Part shown: one piece after another, positions 33,101-44,729 of the stretch
Layout of the letters: the number at the start of each line of letters is the position of its first letter
Numbering within the stretch: position 1 is the stretch's first letter
Assembly: GCA_019828595.1 (NCBI GenBank)
Contig: JAHQRK010000008.1
Span: forward strand, 248,001-312,000
Length of the DNA: 64,000 nucleotides
Reading direction: 5' to 3'
Origin: Aphanomyces cochlioides
Taxonomy: Eukaryota > Oomycota > Saprolegniomycetes > Saprolegniales > Verrucalvaceae
Notes under the pieces: model-generated
What the model saw: only the letters and a program-made list of their open reading frames with translations
The model's database searches: none
Told to the model about the DNA's origin: nothing
Position numbers and translations under genes: made by a program

Positions 33101-36100
33101 TCTGGTGGAGTTTTTGGGGCAGATAAATCCTTCATGCTCTACCTTTCACCCCTCCACCACCCGGCGATCTCGCTCAATAACGGCTTAGGCGAACCCCAAC
33201 CGGTTAAGATCCTTGCGCCTATTGAAGGCTTTAAGCATTTGGGCATCCACCAAGGAGCAGGGGTCCAATGGGCGGCAAACACACAGGCGCTCTGGCACCG
33301 GCTCAAGCGGCAAGCGGAACAAATCGCACCCAAACGCCTCACAGGGGCTGAATTTCGATACATTGTCAATGCCGTCTGGCTGCCTAGTATCATCTATCGA
33401 TGTGCACTCAGCGACTCCCTCTCCATAGCCTCTGCCTTTGATATTCTAATCCGGAAAACGGCAAAACGGGTCCTCCAACTGCCCCACGGCCATCCAACAG
33501 AGTGGTTCTACGACACTATGGATGGGCTAGGCCTCCAGAACTGTGAGCACCTCAGTCGAAGCCAACGGATGTACCACGTACTCCGCATTGCCAACGATAT
33601 CGGCTCCCCAGCCTACGATGCCCTCATGGATGCAATGGAAACGTATCAAATCCAGATGGGGCTCACTGATCACCCACTCGCCTCTCCGGTATCACCGCCA
33701 TCCTCGGATCAGTCTTTCCTGGGCACAACGATACGAATCGCAGCAGCTTCTGCCCACAAATACACTATCCACGCCACATGGCGCTCCCCCCCCAATGCCT
33801 CTCGACACATCCCTGTGATCAGTCTATTTGGAAGCACCTCTCCCCACAACTGAGCACCAAGCTTCTGCAACTTAATAAAGCCTCCAGGCTGAAGGTCCGC
33901 TGGCTCGGCGACATCACAAATGAACGTGGCACCCAACTCCTCTCCCTTGAGACGCTCCGTCTCCGCTTTGGCTGGACGGCACAACAACTTGCCAATTTTG
34001 AGCCCATATGGTCATCGATCCCTCTTGTCCAGCAGCCTCCCCGCCCTTCCATGGTCTACCGAACGGCCTCCTCAGGATGATATGCCATCGGGATCTTTCC
34101 GTCGACGCCTCAACCCACTTCCACTGTTATTGAACCCTCTTGGCAGGGCACGCAGCCTACAGCCTCAAGGCATCCATACTATCCACATCCCACTAGGATC
34201 TCTCCTCATTATTCCGATTCTCCTGACTAGCCCAGGTCATCCGGACATGCTCAGTTACCAAATCGGACGCCGTGACTCCCTTCAAACGCGCATAGCGCCA
34301 ACGGGCACAGAAATTGCGGTCACCTATTGGTATGAACAGCGCAAAGGCAGTGGAATCTGGTATGCGCCAGGCAAACGTGACCTCCGCCGCTCCACGCGTC
34401 TCACGCCACTCTCCCGTTGCTTTCCTGCCGCCGGAAATACTCTTACGACCACTACCCCTGGAAAGGAAAAATTCCTGGTTTGGACAGATACCACCTGGAC
34501 GAATCCTGGCACACATCGCACGTACACTGGCCAAAATGACCGTAGCTGCATTGCTACCACCTGGGAAACAGACCTTACCTATGAGGCCACATACCGTGCC
34601 ACTGGCCAACCACCGAACCTCATCCACAGATGTACGGGTTGTCATCGACATCTTGCAACCGACCCATGTACAAACTGCCAACACCATCACCATCCCGAAT
34701 GTGTCCGCTGCGCAGACCAGCCGGAGATGCCCTCCGCTGACCTTCCGCCACCATTTCCCTGTGCTACGCACCCGACTGACCCAATCCCTCAAGCCGTTGG
34801 GGACGGTAGCGTACTTCATGCAGGCACGGCGACAGCCAGTGGCAGCTGGTGTGTGATTCTTCCTTCCCCCCAAGACCCCTCACACAGTATGTCCACTCAG
34901 GGACGCTTAGACGTCACTCCACTCGACCTAACATCGACGAGATGCGAGGCGCACGGCCTGCTCTATGGTCTCCATATCACCGGTGATCATAACGCGCAAA
35001 TCTGCGACAACCAAGCGGCCATTGGTCTCGTCCTGAAAGCCCGAGATCTCAAACGGAAGGCACTCACGCCTAAATACCGCGATCCCCATCGTGTTGAACT
35101 TCGCTCGTTTATGCGCCTTCTATCCCCAGAGGGGTCCTTTCGAGGTCTCTGGGAAGCTCCCATCAGGAACACTCCCACACGGATGACTCAACATTCAGCC
35201 AGCGACGGCTAGCACTAGCACGAGCTGACGCCCTAGCCGCTACGGCCCATACAGCGACCCTACCCATGTCGTACACATCACTCCTCCAACGCAATGCGTG
35301 GGAACTACGAGACCACAATGGCAAACCTGTATTTGGCAATACTGGCCGCTGGCTTAACTGCATCCAACAACAACGCTCCTGGGCTGCGCGCCAAGCTCTC
35401 TCAGGCCATCCGGCCCGTCATACCATGGTCGATGACCGAACATCAACACCCAAGCTCTGCAGATGGTCAGCGCTGGAAACGCGCTTCTTCTGGAAAGCGA
35501 CAACGTATACCCTGCATACAAATGCGCGGAAACACCGCATTCACCATGACTGGTCACCTGCATGTCGCTGCTGCTCACTGGATGCGTATGACTCCCAGGA
35601 ACACCCTTTCGGTCTTACTACCCCCATTTGCACAGCAGCATTCCACCTCGCCAATCACCTCCACTTGGAATTAGCCAAACAGCTCTCCTCCCATTGGATG
35701 CCCGATCAAGAAATCTACCTTCCCCTCCAATGCCAGCTTGTGGCTGCGTCCCAGACTCACTTTCCTCTCCGAGCTGCCTGGCAACGTGCCTCAACACAGA
35801 ACACCTCCACACCTCACCAAGGACCCCTCACTATGATAGCTCTTGCACCTAATCGGTGGGTCCTTGCGCTCCATATCCAGCGGATTATCGGCTCCCTTCA
35901 GCCCGACAACATCGCTCCTATCATCGCACAACTCCAGTGGGAGATTTCGATTCCCACTCGTAGGCCTTATGGCTTTATTATCCCCCGATGGATTTACCAA
36001 ATGACGCTCGCGTCTTTCCCCATCCTCGCCCCACGCGATATTCTTCTTCCCCAATGGATGGGTGGTCCCAACGGAGCCCGATTCGCAGGTCCGCTTGGAC

Positions 36101-37080
36101 AACAGACCACTCTCATTCCCATACCCCGCCACAACACTCAGCCTGGTGGATTGATGCCACATATCAGCCACCGCCAATATGGTGGTCTCAACTAGGCCAC
36201 GAATTATATCACGCACGCGCCAATGCGGCCCCATACACCTATCTACTTGTCGTCTTTGATCAATCACCAGGGCACCGCTTTGGTATTCGCCACCGCGCAA
36301 ATGGCATGTCACAATTCCCTCCGGCACTATTGCAATGCGTCACCAGGCCACAATTGTCCAAGACTCCCTACCCCAGTGGAAATCGCTATACCGCATGAAT
36401 ACACACGCCATCCACATTGGAACTATCACCTCTGAAGAAGACCTACCCGCGGCTGCGGAATGGTACAGCGTCTTACGCTCACAGGGCAACACACACTAGT
36501 TGCACTCTCATCCCGGACCACAAGCCCCCCGCTACCGGCTCTTTGGATTCCTCAGATTCACTGGTCTACATCTCTGGCTAACACCAACGACCCATACGAT
36601 ATGCGCACACGAGACTTTCTCCGAGAACAATTTCCAACTATCTACAATGCCCCATTAGGCTGGCAAACATTCCCTACGGCAACCCTACAGACAGCGCTCT
36701 GGGCGAAGGCACTTTCCCCAATGCGACCCGCCCAATTTCACCGACAGTGGTTCAGGACTACGTGGTCCACTCTGCGCACACACTGGCTTGCCACTTGCGC
36801 GCACACACTTCGGACTATCCAACAACAGGGTGATCAGGCGGCCATGCTACTTGCAAACCGTACGATACGTGATAAGCGCCGAGCACATGATGCACTTCCA
36901 GTTGGCCATGAGGCTCGCTTGGCCAAACGCAAGACAACCGTCGCTCGCTCAGCCAACCACTGGCACAATCACCGCTCCATGATGCTCAACCTTGAGACCT
37001 CCCATGCCATACCATTGCTTGCACGCCGCAATCGGCGACGACCCCCGAGGAAGCCCCCTGATTCCTCTATCCCGGGCTAA
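30184..37080 (+). pseudogene. LINE ORF2: endonuclease, reverse transcriptase, RNase H
   Basis: The first 980 codons are open. The apurinic endonuclease shows LRIATININKN, LAGDFNTYG, ALDDIFI and SSDHIGTPI. The reverse transcriptase shows CLKCFDRVPSWVMEYVYLKL, DFGLGQGSILAVMH and LLFVDDALDVA. Frameshifts near 33095, 33820, 34045, 35165 and 36195 divide the rest. A Cys/His cluster (CTGCHRHLATDPCTNC, HHHHPECVRC) resembles a PHD-type finger. RNase H has Asp in VGDGSVLHAG, Glu in TRCEAHGL, Asp in ICDNQAAIGL and a final ARADALAA block near 35220. The last 600 residues have no recognised domain, with a basic region near 36.9 kb. The protein would nick target DNA and copy the RNA into it. Confidence 0.82.
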
Positions 37081-37236
37081 TAGCCACAGCGGTGCCCCCA
37101 CCCTGCCAGCATCCGCCGGCAAATTTCCTACATTGTATATATGTTACCTCCGCTAGGTTAGCCCTAGTACGCGGCCTGTGGCTGCTTTGCGCCCGCCGAG
37201 AGAGTGTAACTTAACTGCGTAATAACAAATAACAAA

Positions 37237-37248
37237 TAGGATCATCGA
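37237..37248. repeat. 12-bp target-site duplication of the LINE, right copy
   Basis: TAGGATCATCGA, identical to 27491-27502, directly follows the tail of the LINE. Confidence 0.9.
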
Positions 37249-37672
37249 CGCGCGAGGATGCTGTTCCAGTTGAATAGAAATACATGCCCAAATGGCGCTC
37301 GAAGGCTCGTTGGTTCTTGGCTGGCAACGATGGGACCAAGTATTTGCCAATCTTGGCCTGACGAGAAGTAATATCGGGTGTCCTTGGTCGCTTTGGACAG
37401 TCAAGCCAGTCATAAATGTTGTCGTTTGTCGAGGATGCCAACGATTTACGAAACTCATCACAGGAACGCAAATGATTTCGAGCATACTCCAACTTTCGAT
37501 GCGCTGCGACGACTACGTGGCAACTGCGGTATTCAACATGAGTTTTATCCATTGGATTAGGGTCATCGGTTAACATTTTCCATACTGGGTCGGCCTTGCG
37601 GCCTCGCTTGATTTGGTTTGACCGATGGTATTCCACACCGGAGCTTGCTTGATCCATTGGCTTGTACCACAA
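37249..37672 (-). pseudogene. hAT transposase, N-terminal part with BED-like finger
   Basis: From ATG 37672 it reads GRKADPVWKMLTDDPNPMDK, CHVVVAAHRKLEYARNHLRS and CDEFRKSL. This has the shape of a BED-type zinc finger, although the cysteines are only partly conserved. QRAFERHLGMYFYSTGTASS RVDDP follows (split here) and continues at 27490 with NLSHAL. It is the DNA-binding start of the hAT transposase interrupted by the LINE. An AAG acceptor-like A/T-rich region lies upstream; no TIR could be recognised at this end. Confidence 0.75.
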
Positions 37673-38079
37673 GTCAAGAGAGAACTGGCAAAGAGTACTG
37701 TAAGTGGCTTAATGTTCTAGATTGATGCGACTCTTGCATAACGTTCGAATTTGATGAGTTAGATGTTCTACACGACAGATCGCGAGCAGACATCGAGCTG
37801 CACATGGATATTTATCTGAAATGGTCATTTTAAATCCAGATTTATCCCCTTATCTTGGAGGCAATCTTGATTACCCTGTTTTTGAGGCATATCAACCCAA
37901 AATGTCCAATGTAGACGCCTGTGATGATTGAAAATCACATCTGACTCGAAATCTACGTGTAAATACACGTCATATTTAAATTAAGCTAAATTAATTACAG
38001 TACAGTACAATTCACATTTTGGAAAATGTGATTCCCCAGAATCACACCAAATGGTGAAAGAAACACAAGAATATCACAT
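37673..38079. other. No gene seen
   Basis: A/T-rich sequence with TACAGTACAGTACA-like short repeats near 37.99 kb. It presumably contains the outer end of the hAT element, but no inverted repeat was identified. Confidence 0.4.
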
Positions 38080-38485
38080 TTGGGTGCGATGTATCGATTT
38101 TTTTGCAAACCTCGCAGCCAATCAGAATCGAGTATTTAACTAATTCACGCAAAACACACCCTAACACACCCTAATACCCATGCAATTAATTTGGCCATTA
38201 TTCGGTTTAAATTGGCTTCAGTATGGTCAAATCGATTTGGAAATGCATTTGATTTTTGGTCGAAAATATTGTCTTTTTCACCCAAATTTGTATTTTTTAC
38301 CAAAATCGAATTCTATTCCAAATCGATTCGATCATACTGAAGTCAAGTATGAATGGAAAGTATGATAAACGTCCCAAATTAATTACACGTGTATCTGGGT
38401 GTGTTTTGCGTGAATTAGGTAATTACTCGATTCTGATTGGCTGAGCGATTTGCACATCGATTTGAAAAATCGATACATCTGCGGC
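38080..38485. repeat. Long imperfect fold-back repeat (MITE-like)
   Basis: Outer arms: GATGTATCGATTTTTT, AGCCAATCAGAATCGAGTA and CTAATTCACGCAAAACACAC (38089-38160) recur as complements at 38395-38480. Inner arms: CTTCAGTATGGTCAAATCGA (38216) and the complement of CTTCAGTATGATCGAATCGA (ending 38342). The whole 400 bp can fold into one hairpin. No coding sequence is present. Confidence 0.7.
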
Positions 38486-39973
38486 ATCTGTGTTAAGAAT
38501 ATCATATTTTTGTATGGGGTGTGTTAAAGATTCCAACACAAATACCTGGAATCCATGTTCAATGATAATTTATACTTGATTTCATTATATGTATCCGGAA
38601 AGTGCAAGATTCCAGGCAACTGTGTTAGAGAATCCATCACATTTATTTACATTCGGCTGATTGGCCAATTATAAAGCTAGAAGTACTGAGCAGCATCAAG
38701 CAAAGTTGAAAAACTTTTTAGATGCAATCGTTCTTAACTCCAATACTTTGCATTGCTCGAGCAATCAAAATTTCATAAGGCATTCTATGTATTTGAGGAT
38801 TATTCTAACGAAATTTATTTAATGTGCCAGTGGCTTGCTGCGATTTTTCTGAATTGTTTGCCTCTGCTGTTCCTCATTGCTGAACTAGATGAATTTGGTC
38901 GAATTCACCAGCACGGCATATTTTAAACTAATGAACATAACTGTGTTGTGAGTAATAATAAAGTTCAGGTGCCCAAATGAATGGCACAAAGCTTCTCGTA
39001 GTTTTGTGATTTGTTTAATCATCGGTATCGGTGGTAATAGTCATAGTAGATCGCACGATCAATTTGAGAAACACTTCAGCAGAAGTGTTGAGAATTGCAA
39101 ACCTTTGTTGAAGGGAAAATTTACGAAAATGCAGTTTGATGTCATTGTTTATTCAGACTTGTGAAAGAGATATCTTCATCAGAGATCTTAAGGGAGGGCG
39201 AAAAAGGAAGATATACGACTATATTTATTATTGTGGGCGATAAACAGAGAGAAAGCATTCACCCTCTTGTGTTTCAAAGAATGGAATTAAATCTTTGCAA
39301 GAAGCTGCTATGTTCTCTGAAAATTTCATGTCTGTCAAAATAGATTTATGACCAATCATATTGAGCATTTTGGTGTGATGAAACTCCTAACACAGATGCC
39401 GTCATTATATACATTTCGGACCTCACAATTTCCAATTTACAAATTTGACTGAAATTGACAAGATTTGGTATAAATTGTCAATATTTGACAATATTTCTTG
39501 TCAAATTTTATGCAAGTGAGCCATTCGCAGTTTCACAGTACAAAGTTGTTTATACTTAGACATGCATGGCTTAATCTTTGAGACAAGCGTATGACTACTG
39601 GCAGGATCAACGTTACAGGAAAAACCTCTCCAATTGTCCAACATCAATAATTGATAAATTGTCAAACATGATATTGTCGATTCGCAAGAAATTTCCCAAT
39701 TTGGATTCGTTTTTTGTATCAATCTCCAATCGCGCCAATACATTGGATGAATGAAAATTAGAACAGTACTTTCAACTGCACTTTCTTTAAAATTTTATTC
39801 AGCCAATCAAAATCGCCCAAAATATTTATTAGCCAATGGCGTCAATTGGTGAATCGATCCGGCGGCGTGATTCGATTGAACGGGGTCTGGAAATTCATAT
39901 CAAATCAACAATATTTCGATCCAAAATTAATTATAAGAGTTGTTTATCAATGGCTTGTCTCTAGCACCTTCTA
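38486..39973. other. A/T-rich intergenic stretch, no gene seen
   Basis: Open frames here are short and without motifs. Short direct repeats of AATTTGAC/TTGACAATATT type occur near 39.45 kb. Confidence 0.45.
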
Positions 39974-40430
39974 CCGTATTTCCTGTAAGGTTGTCACCAC
40001 TATTTTTTCCCATTGAGTTGTCACCACTGATATAATTATTTAAATGATTCATACAAATGTATAGTATACATTTATAATACAATCTGATGAAATTTTTCGG
40101 AGTTCCCCTTGAGTTGTCACCAGTCAGATCTTATTGGAAGAAATGCAATGGCTCAATTAGATACCAGGGCCATAAATTTGTCGTGTTCATGCGTTGCAGT
40201 CGGCAAACCTGGACCCAAATGAGCGTTGAAGGTTTTCATTCTCCCAAACTGGAGTCAGCCACTCGTAAAGTCGACATACGACTGCGAAGTGTTCATGATA
40301 ATAATATGATTGGTAGATAAGTCTAATTTTTACCCAATCAAATGTACCTCGTTTTGATATCTGATTTCCTTTGGACTTGTCACCATTTCGAAAATCATTC
40401 GTGGTGACGACAACCTTACGGGAAATACGG
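39974..40430 (+). mobile_element. MITE copy 1 (457 bp, CCGTATTTCC ends)
   Basis: CCGTATTTCCTGTAAGGTTG at 39974 pairs with the complement of CCGTATTTCCCGTAAGGTTG ending at 40430. Internal short repeats of GTTGTCACCAC follow each end. TA precedes the left end. A near-identical copy in opposite orientation lies at 42840-43289. The small open frame inside both copies (77 codons) is identical only because the DNA is; I see no protein family in it. Confidence 0.8.
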
Positions 40431-41143
40431 GGGGTAGTGTTTTTCCTGTATTAGTTCAATCTGTTTGAGGTTCATTTTTCTTCAACACAAATCTCATGAA
40501 GTCCACTACGACAGTCAAAGTTTGACCACATTTTTCCTAACTCCAACACACACAGATCCAAAGCGAGCGATGCATTTCACGTATTAACAGCAACAGCAGA
40601 AAGAAACTTGACTGGATTTGCTGTTCTCGTTTGTGGAAGGTGACCAACACCATCAATGACAAGATCGCTCGTTTAAAATACGGCCAATCGGGGCAATCTT
40701 CCCGTGGCGTCAGCAGAGCCATCTCACTTTGGAACTCTTTCTCCATTGCATAAGACGCTCAAGTTGATGCTAGCTTCTCTCGTTTCCTCTGCGGTGGCTC
40801 GCTTTGGTAGCAATCAAATGGGCTCGGCTGTCATGATCGTTCCAAACCATCACACCTCGGCAATTATGGTTATCCCAGGCGAGGAGGGCCAGCAACAGCA
40901 ACTTTGACGGGATGATCCTTCAAAATTGTTTGAGCCCACAGACGAGTGGACCCTCGCATCACCTCCCAGGAGTAAGACTCAAGAGACAGCCAGGTCCATT
41001 TACTCATTGCTTGATATCCTAGGGCTTGTGGATTCGTATCAACCTTGCGACTGGCCAGAAGGAAGCTCGCAATATGCCAAAGTGAACAGATTGTTAATTA
41101 ATGAGTGAACTACAAATACAAGACCGATTGCACAACAGTCTTC
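40431..41143. other. No clear gene; possible decayed coding sequence
   Basis: Short frames on both strands lack motifs. The region lies downstream of the small basic protein gene at 41144. Confidence 0.35.
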
Positions 41144-41443
41144 TCAGCTGTCGACCGAGATCGGGTTGAGGATGAACGCCAACCGCATTTTTGGGGTGCG
41201 TTTGCCCTTCGTCTTCTGGTAGTAGGCTCGCATTTGTGCAAGTTTTCGTTCGCGGTTTTTCATGTGGTTCTCTTTGGCTCGACGGATCTTTGCTTCACGC
41301 AGGAGTGGGTACTTTCGCACGTGGCTCTCTCTTGCATACGCCAGCAAGGCATCTCGGTTGCGTCTGTAATATGCCCGGTAATACGCTTTGTGCTTGCTGT
41401 AGTAGTCGGTTGATGTCGTGGAGTTCTTGGTGGTCGCCGTCAT
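41144..41443 (-). CDS. Small basic YY-repeat protein, paralogue 1 (99 aa)
   Basis: Start ATG 41443 is chosen because the other paralogues also begin M-x(3-8)-KSTTS-like (here MTATTKNSTTSTDYYS). The protein is rich in Tyr, Arg and Lys: KAYYRAYYRRNRDALLAYAR, REAKIRRAKENHMKNRERKL, AQMRAYYQKTKGK. It ends MRLAFILN followed by six extra residues (PISVDS). The C-terminal LAFxLN motif is shared by all four paralogues, which here is not the terminus, so the original stop may have been lost. No signal peptide or membrane segment is visible. A nucleic-acid-binding role is conceivable from the charge; nothing shows it directly. It lies between two inverted MITEs. Confidence 0.6.
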   Translation of the reverse strand: MTATTKNSTTSTDYYSKHKAYYRAYYRRNRDALLAYARESHVRKYPLLREAKIRRAKENHMKNRERKLAQMRAYYQKTKGKRTPKMRLAFILNPISVDS

Positions 41444-41474
41444 AATGCAGAATATGGAGTCAATGACTGGTTGG

Positions 41475-42248
41475 CTAGCCACAATGCCGCCGTCGGATTT
41501 TTGCCGAAGGGAGCTCGATCAGACTAGCTTGAAAGAACGATAAAATGGTACACATCAAGGGGAGAACGGAGCGAACAACAATAACCTTGACAGCTTTCTC
41601 ATGAGTCTCCATTTGTCGTGCTTGACCTCCATGAAGACTTAGTCCAGAGGAGCCGTGAATCTGGATGTATCTCTTCGAGCTCCCGTCGGATAAGCGCATC
41701 TCGTATCAAGTTTGAAAGGCACAGTTGGCGCCAAATTCTCAGCACCTTTAGTATGAGCAACCGATGTGCGCTTCCGAGGCAGTCTTGAATGACTATCTCT
41801 CGCTTAGACAAGAGCGCCATCGTGTCCGTCTCGCTCCAGTGGATGAGAACGAGAGTCCATGAGAGCTTCATTTCAAAAACAGGAGAACAGGTAAATAACT
41901 GCATACAAATGAGTACACCCCCCTTATTCACTCACCAATTCCATCATGTACCAAAGTTGCAGTCATTCATCACAATCGCAGGGCGACGGCAAAAACGGCA
42001 GAGATGATGCGTCTTTGATCAAAACGATCGATTTGCAAAGAACACTAACAAACCACCAGCATAAGATCTCTACTTGTTGGGAATAATGACTTCTGATTGG
42101 TCAAAATATTTATTTACACATATCGCACCCTCAGAGAAAAAATTTCACAGTCTTAATTGGTCAAAAACATCCAATTTTAAGAAAAATGAATGTTTTTGAT
42201 AGAGCCACATATCCTTTGGGAGATGACTGTGTCGTGGAAGATGTTGAT
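41475..42248. other. Uncertain stretch upstream of paralogue 1
   Basis: Minus-strand frames (41475-41699 and 41599-41931) overlap and show no recognisable motif; they may be remnants of a decayed gene. From 42010 onward the sequence becomes A/T-rich and non-coding. Confidence 0.25.
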
Positions 42249-42271
42249 GCATTTTTAGAGCAATTACCTGT

Positions 42272-42296
42272 GAGAAGAAGGGTTAGCCTATTCTTT
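42272..42296. repeat. 25-bp inverted repeat, left copy
   Basis: GAGAAGAAGGGTTAGCCTAT and five more bases occur here, and as exact complement at 43345-43369, with looser similarity for 15-20 bp beyond (AGCAATTACC). The pair encloses the pogo remnant and MITE copy 2. Confidence 0.8.
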
Positions 42297-42516
42297 TTGA
42301 CACATCTGTTCTAAATTTAACATTTTGTCTCGTCGGAGGGGTCGGGGTTGCGCCGCAACTCCATGGTGCGGAACCCTGAACATAATTATCCGGATAACTC
42401 ATTTAAAGTGAGGTGAGGGGTGAAGAATTGGCATGGGGCCCCGGGCGAATGCCTGGAGGCAGCGCGCCCTTTTATTTTACATATTATTTTATCTCATACA
42501 CTGTAAGGGTGACAAG

Positions 42517-42765
42517 TTATATTTCACACTTATCAAACTGTCTAATCAGCTCGTACATTTTCTCATCATGATGTACTGCTCGACCGTGAACAATGTCCGT
42601 TAGTGTTGACTTAGATGGCGCACGGACCAACTTGAACGTTTGCATTGCCCAGGCTTGAAGATGAGCTCGATTGATGTGTGGGTTGGCGGTCTTGTGTTCA
42701 ATGATTTCCTTCTTTTGCTTTATCGTGAGCCGAACGTGGTCCATTTTCGCACACGCGGCATTCAA
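42517..42765 (-). pseudogene. CENP-B/pogo N-terminal DNA-binding fragment
   Basis: The 82-residue frame from ATG 42765 or the internal ATG reads VRLTIKQKKEIIEHKTANPH, LQAWAMQTFKLVRAPSKSTL and TDIVHGRA. This is the first helix-turn-helix of the CENP-B/pogo DNA-binding domain. The second helix-turn-helix and the DDE domain are absent, so it is a truncated transposase or a stand-alone DNA-binding remnant. A stop (ATAA region) ends it at 42517. Confidence 0.6.
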
Positions 42766-42839
42766 ACTTAAAAAGACCCTATTAATTAATATTTTTTGTA
42801 GGAAATACTATATACATTATAACAGGATATAAAATTATA

Positions 42840-43289
42840 CCGTATTTCCCGTAATGTTGTCGTCACCACGAATGATTTTCGAAATGGTGACAAGTCCAAA
42901 GGAAATCAGATATCAAAACGAGGTACATTTGATTGGGTAAAAATTAGACTTATCTACCAATCATATTATTATCATGAACACTTCGCAGTCGTATGTCGAC
43001 TTTACGAGTGGCTGACTCCAGTTTGGGAGAATGAAAACCTTCAACGCTCATTTGGGTCCAGGTTTGCCGACTGCAACGCATGAACACGACAAATTTATGG
43101 CCCTGGTATCTAATTGAGCCATTGCATTTCTTCCAATAAGATCTGACTGGTGACAACTCAAGGGGAACTCCGAAAAATTTCATCAGATTGTATTATAAAT
43201 GTATACTATACATTTGTATGAATCATTTAAATAATTATATCAGTGGTGACAACTCAATGGGAAAAAATAGTGGTGACAACCTTACAGGA
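42840..43289 (-). mobile_element. MITE copy 2 (inverted copy of 39974-40430)
   Basis: Nearly identical to copy 1 over about 450 bp in opposite orientation; differences noticed are single bases near the CCGTATTTCCCG end. The far end stops after CCTTACAGGA, so the last 7 bases (AATACGG) are missing. The complete end is preceded by TTATA. Confidence 0.85.
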
Positions 43290-43344
43290 GTGGGGTCAGT
43301 ATTTCGAGGTATGAATGTAGAATTAGAATACCAGTATGTAGATT

Positions 43345-43369
43345 AAAGAATAGGCTAACCCTTCTTCTC
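43345..43369. repeat. 25-bp inverted repeat, right copy
   Basis: Exact complement of 42272-42296; reads AAAGAATAGGCTAACCCTTC on the plus strand. Confidence 0.8.
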
Positions 43370-44729
43370 AGGCAATTACTCTGCATTTTTGATTGCACCA
43401 TGAATTCTTGTGTATAAACAATAAAACCAGCTCCCATAAGCTTATACCGACTTGACAGAGAGTTTTTATGGACTCCTGTGTTATCTGAATTTCCAGCGTT
43501 TTTGAGGAGTTCTATTGCACAAACAAAAATTTGCAAGTTTCGTGGTCGCGATTCGAAAACCTTGTTGACTTTTGCACGCTGTGCTTGCTCGCGTTGACGT
43601 CAGTGACCAAAGCCAACTCTCAAGAAGTTTGACGGGCTCAACTCGACTCTCTTGTCGTCGCCGTCACCGTGGAGTCGATGACCAATCTGGGAGAACACGG
43701 TTCAAAGCTTAGACCCTCGGAGGGAAGGGCTCAAGCAAGGGAGCGACTCGGAAGCAATCAAGACAACTGAGAGTTAAGCTGAGCGCCACCGTCAGTCTGG
43801 AGGACAAACATCGCTGGAGGGCCTGATCCAACGACGGTTGTTCAATGGGGAAGTGGGGGCTACAATAATCACGACGGAGAAAGAAACGAGTACTTTGCGT
43901 GGGGTCGTAAATGGTCAACGCCCCTACAGACAATGGCAGGACGCATTTCTTCCGTCAGTTGATGATTGTACGTTGGAGGGCGATAAGACATGCTGGTTGC
44001 TCCTGTCGAACAGCACAATGTCGTCTCGACCACTCCCAAGCTCCTCACACTGCACGTTGCTTTTCCATTCAAAGACAGCGATCGACTCGTTCGACGCAGT
44101 GCGTGTCATGGGCTTGCCAAGTCGCACAAATCAAGATTTCCCGCGTGGTGAATGACAATCGGATGATGACAACGAGAATGTCACCCGACGTTCAATCACA
44201 AATGCAGTGTAATGCGTGTCCCTGTCTCCATGGCGACCAAGAGTTGTTTTGTATCTGTACAGTAGCGTCCTAGGCCGAGTCCATCTTGACGTGGTGTACG
44301 CTTCAGGAGCAAGCCTTCCCGTGGCTTTGGATGGCTGGCAGTGGCGCAAGCGACAGGAAAATGATCGAATACGGACGATCAACCTGGAAAGCTGGAAAGG
44401 TACGACAGCAGTAGAAGCTTCGCGGATGAGTTAGTCGTGCGCCGAGGCACTTTTGTCAAAAGCAAGACGTACGTAAACCGAACGTTTGTCGGGTCATCTG
44501 GGTGTGGTTTCGCAGAGCCAGCTGGGCGCGCATGGGACACGTTGCGACCAAACGTGCTCAATCCGCTCGCTGGACATTTCATGATGGCATAAAACTCGCT
44601 CGACCACTCGAGCCGTGTCAAAAACGCACGCACGGGGGGAATCCGCATCACTTCGTCGTCCAGACGTCCCCATAGAGTCTCCGTCCGACAAGAATACTCA
44701 ATCATGGCAATAAATAAATGTCTTAGCGC
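43370..44729 (-). other. Probable decayed coding region, unidentified
   Basis: The best stretch is on the minus strand from 44705 to 44379: TETLWGRLDDEVMRIPPVRA, FLTRLEWSSEFYAIMKC and DDPTNVRFTYVLLLTKVPRR read like a real protein. Flanking frames break up quickly. I do not recognise a family. It lies directly downstream of the small basic gene at 44730. Confidence 0.3.

Larger units (their letters stand above)
27503..37236 (+). mobile_element. LINE (APE-type non-LTR retrotransposon with RNase H), 9.7 kb
   Basis: The element lies between two 12-bp direct repeats inside the hAT transposase and ends in an A/C/T-rich tail (AATAACAAATAACAAA). ORF1 (27544-30046) carries a proline-rich start, a zinc knuckle and a coiled coil. 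ORF2 (30184-37080) carries an apurinic endonuclease, a reverse transcriptase, a zinc-finger-like motif, RNase H and a long C-terminal region. It is visibly more G/C-rich than its surroundings. Both ORFs have stops or frameshifts. The start just after the duplication suggests a full or nearly full 5' end. The clade is not determined; I-like RNase H-bearing clades are likely. Confidence 0.88.

Noticed and set aside
34193..34873. 226-codon minus-strand frame in LINE ORF2
   Set aside because: Antisense to the RNase H and zinc-finger coding region, without motifs of its own.
40087..40320. 77-residue protein identical at 42950-43183
   Set aside because: The identity reflects identical MITE DNA; there is no sign of protein-level selection or a known motif.
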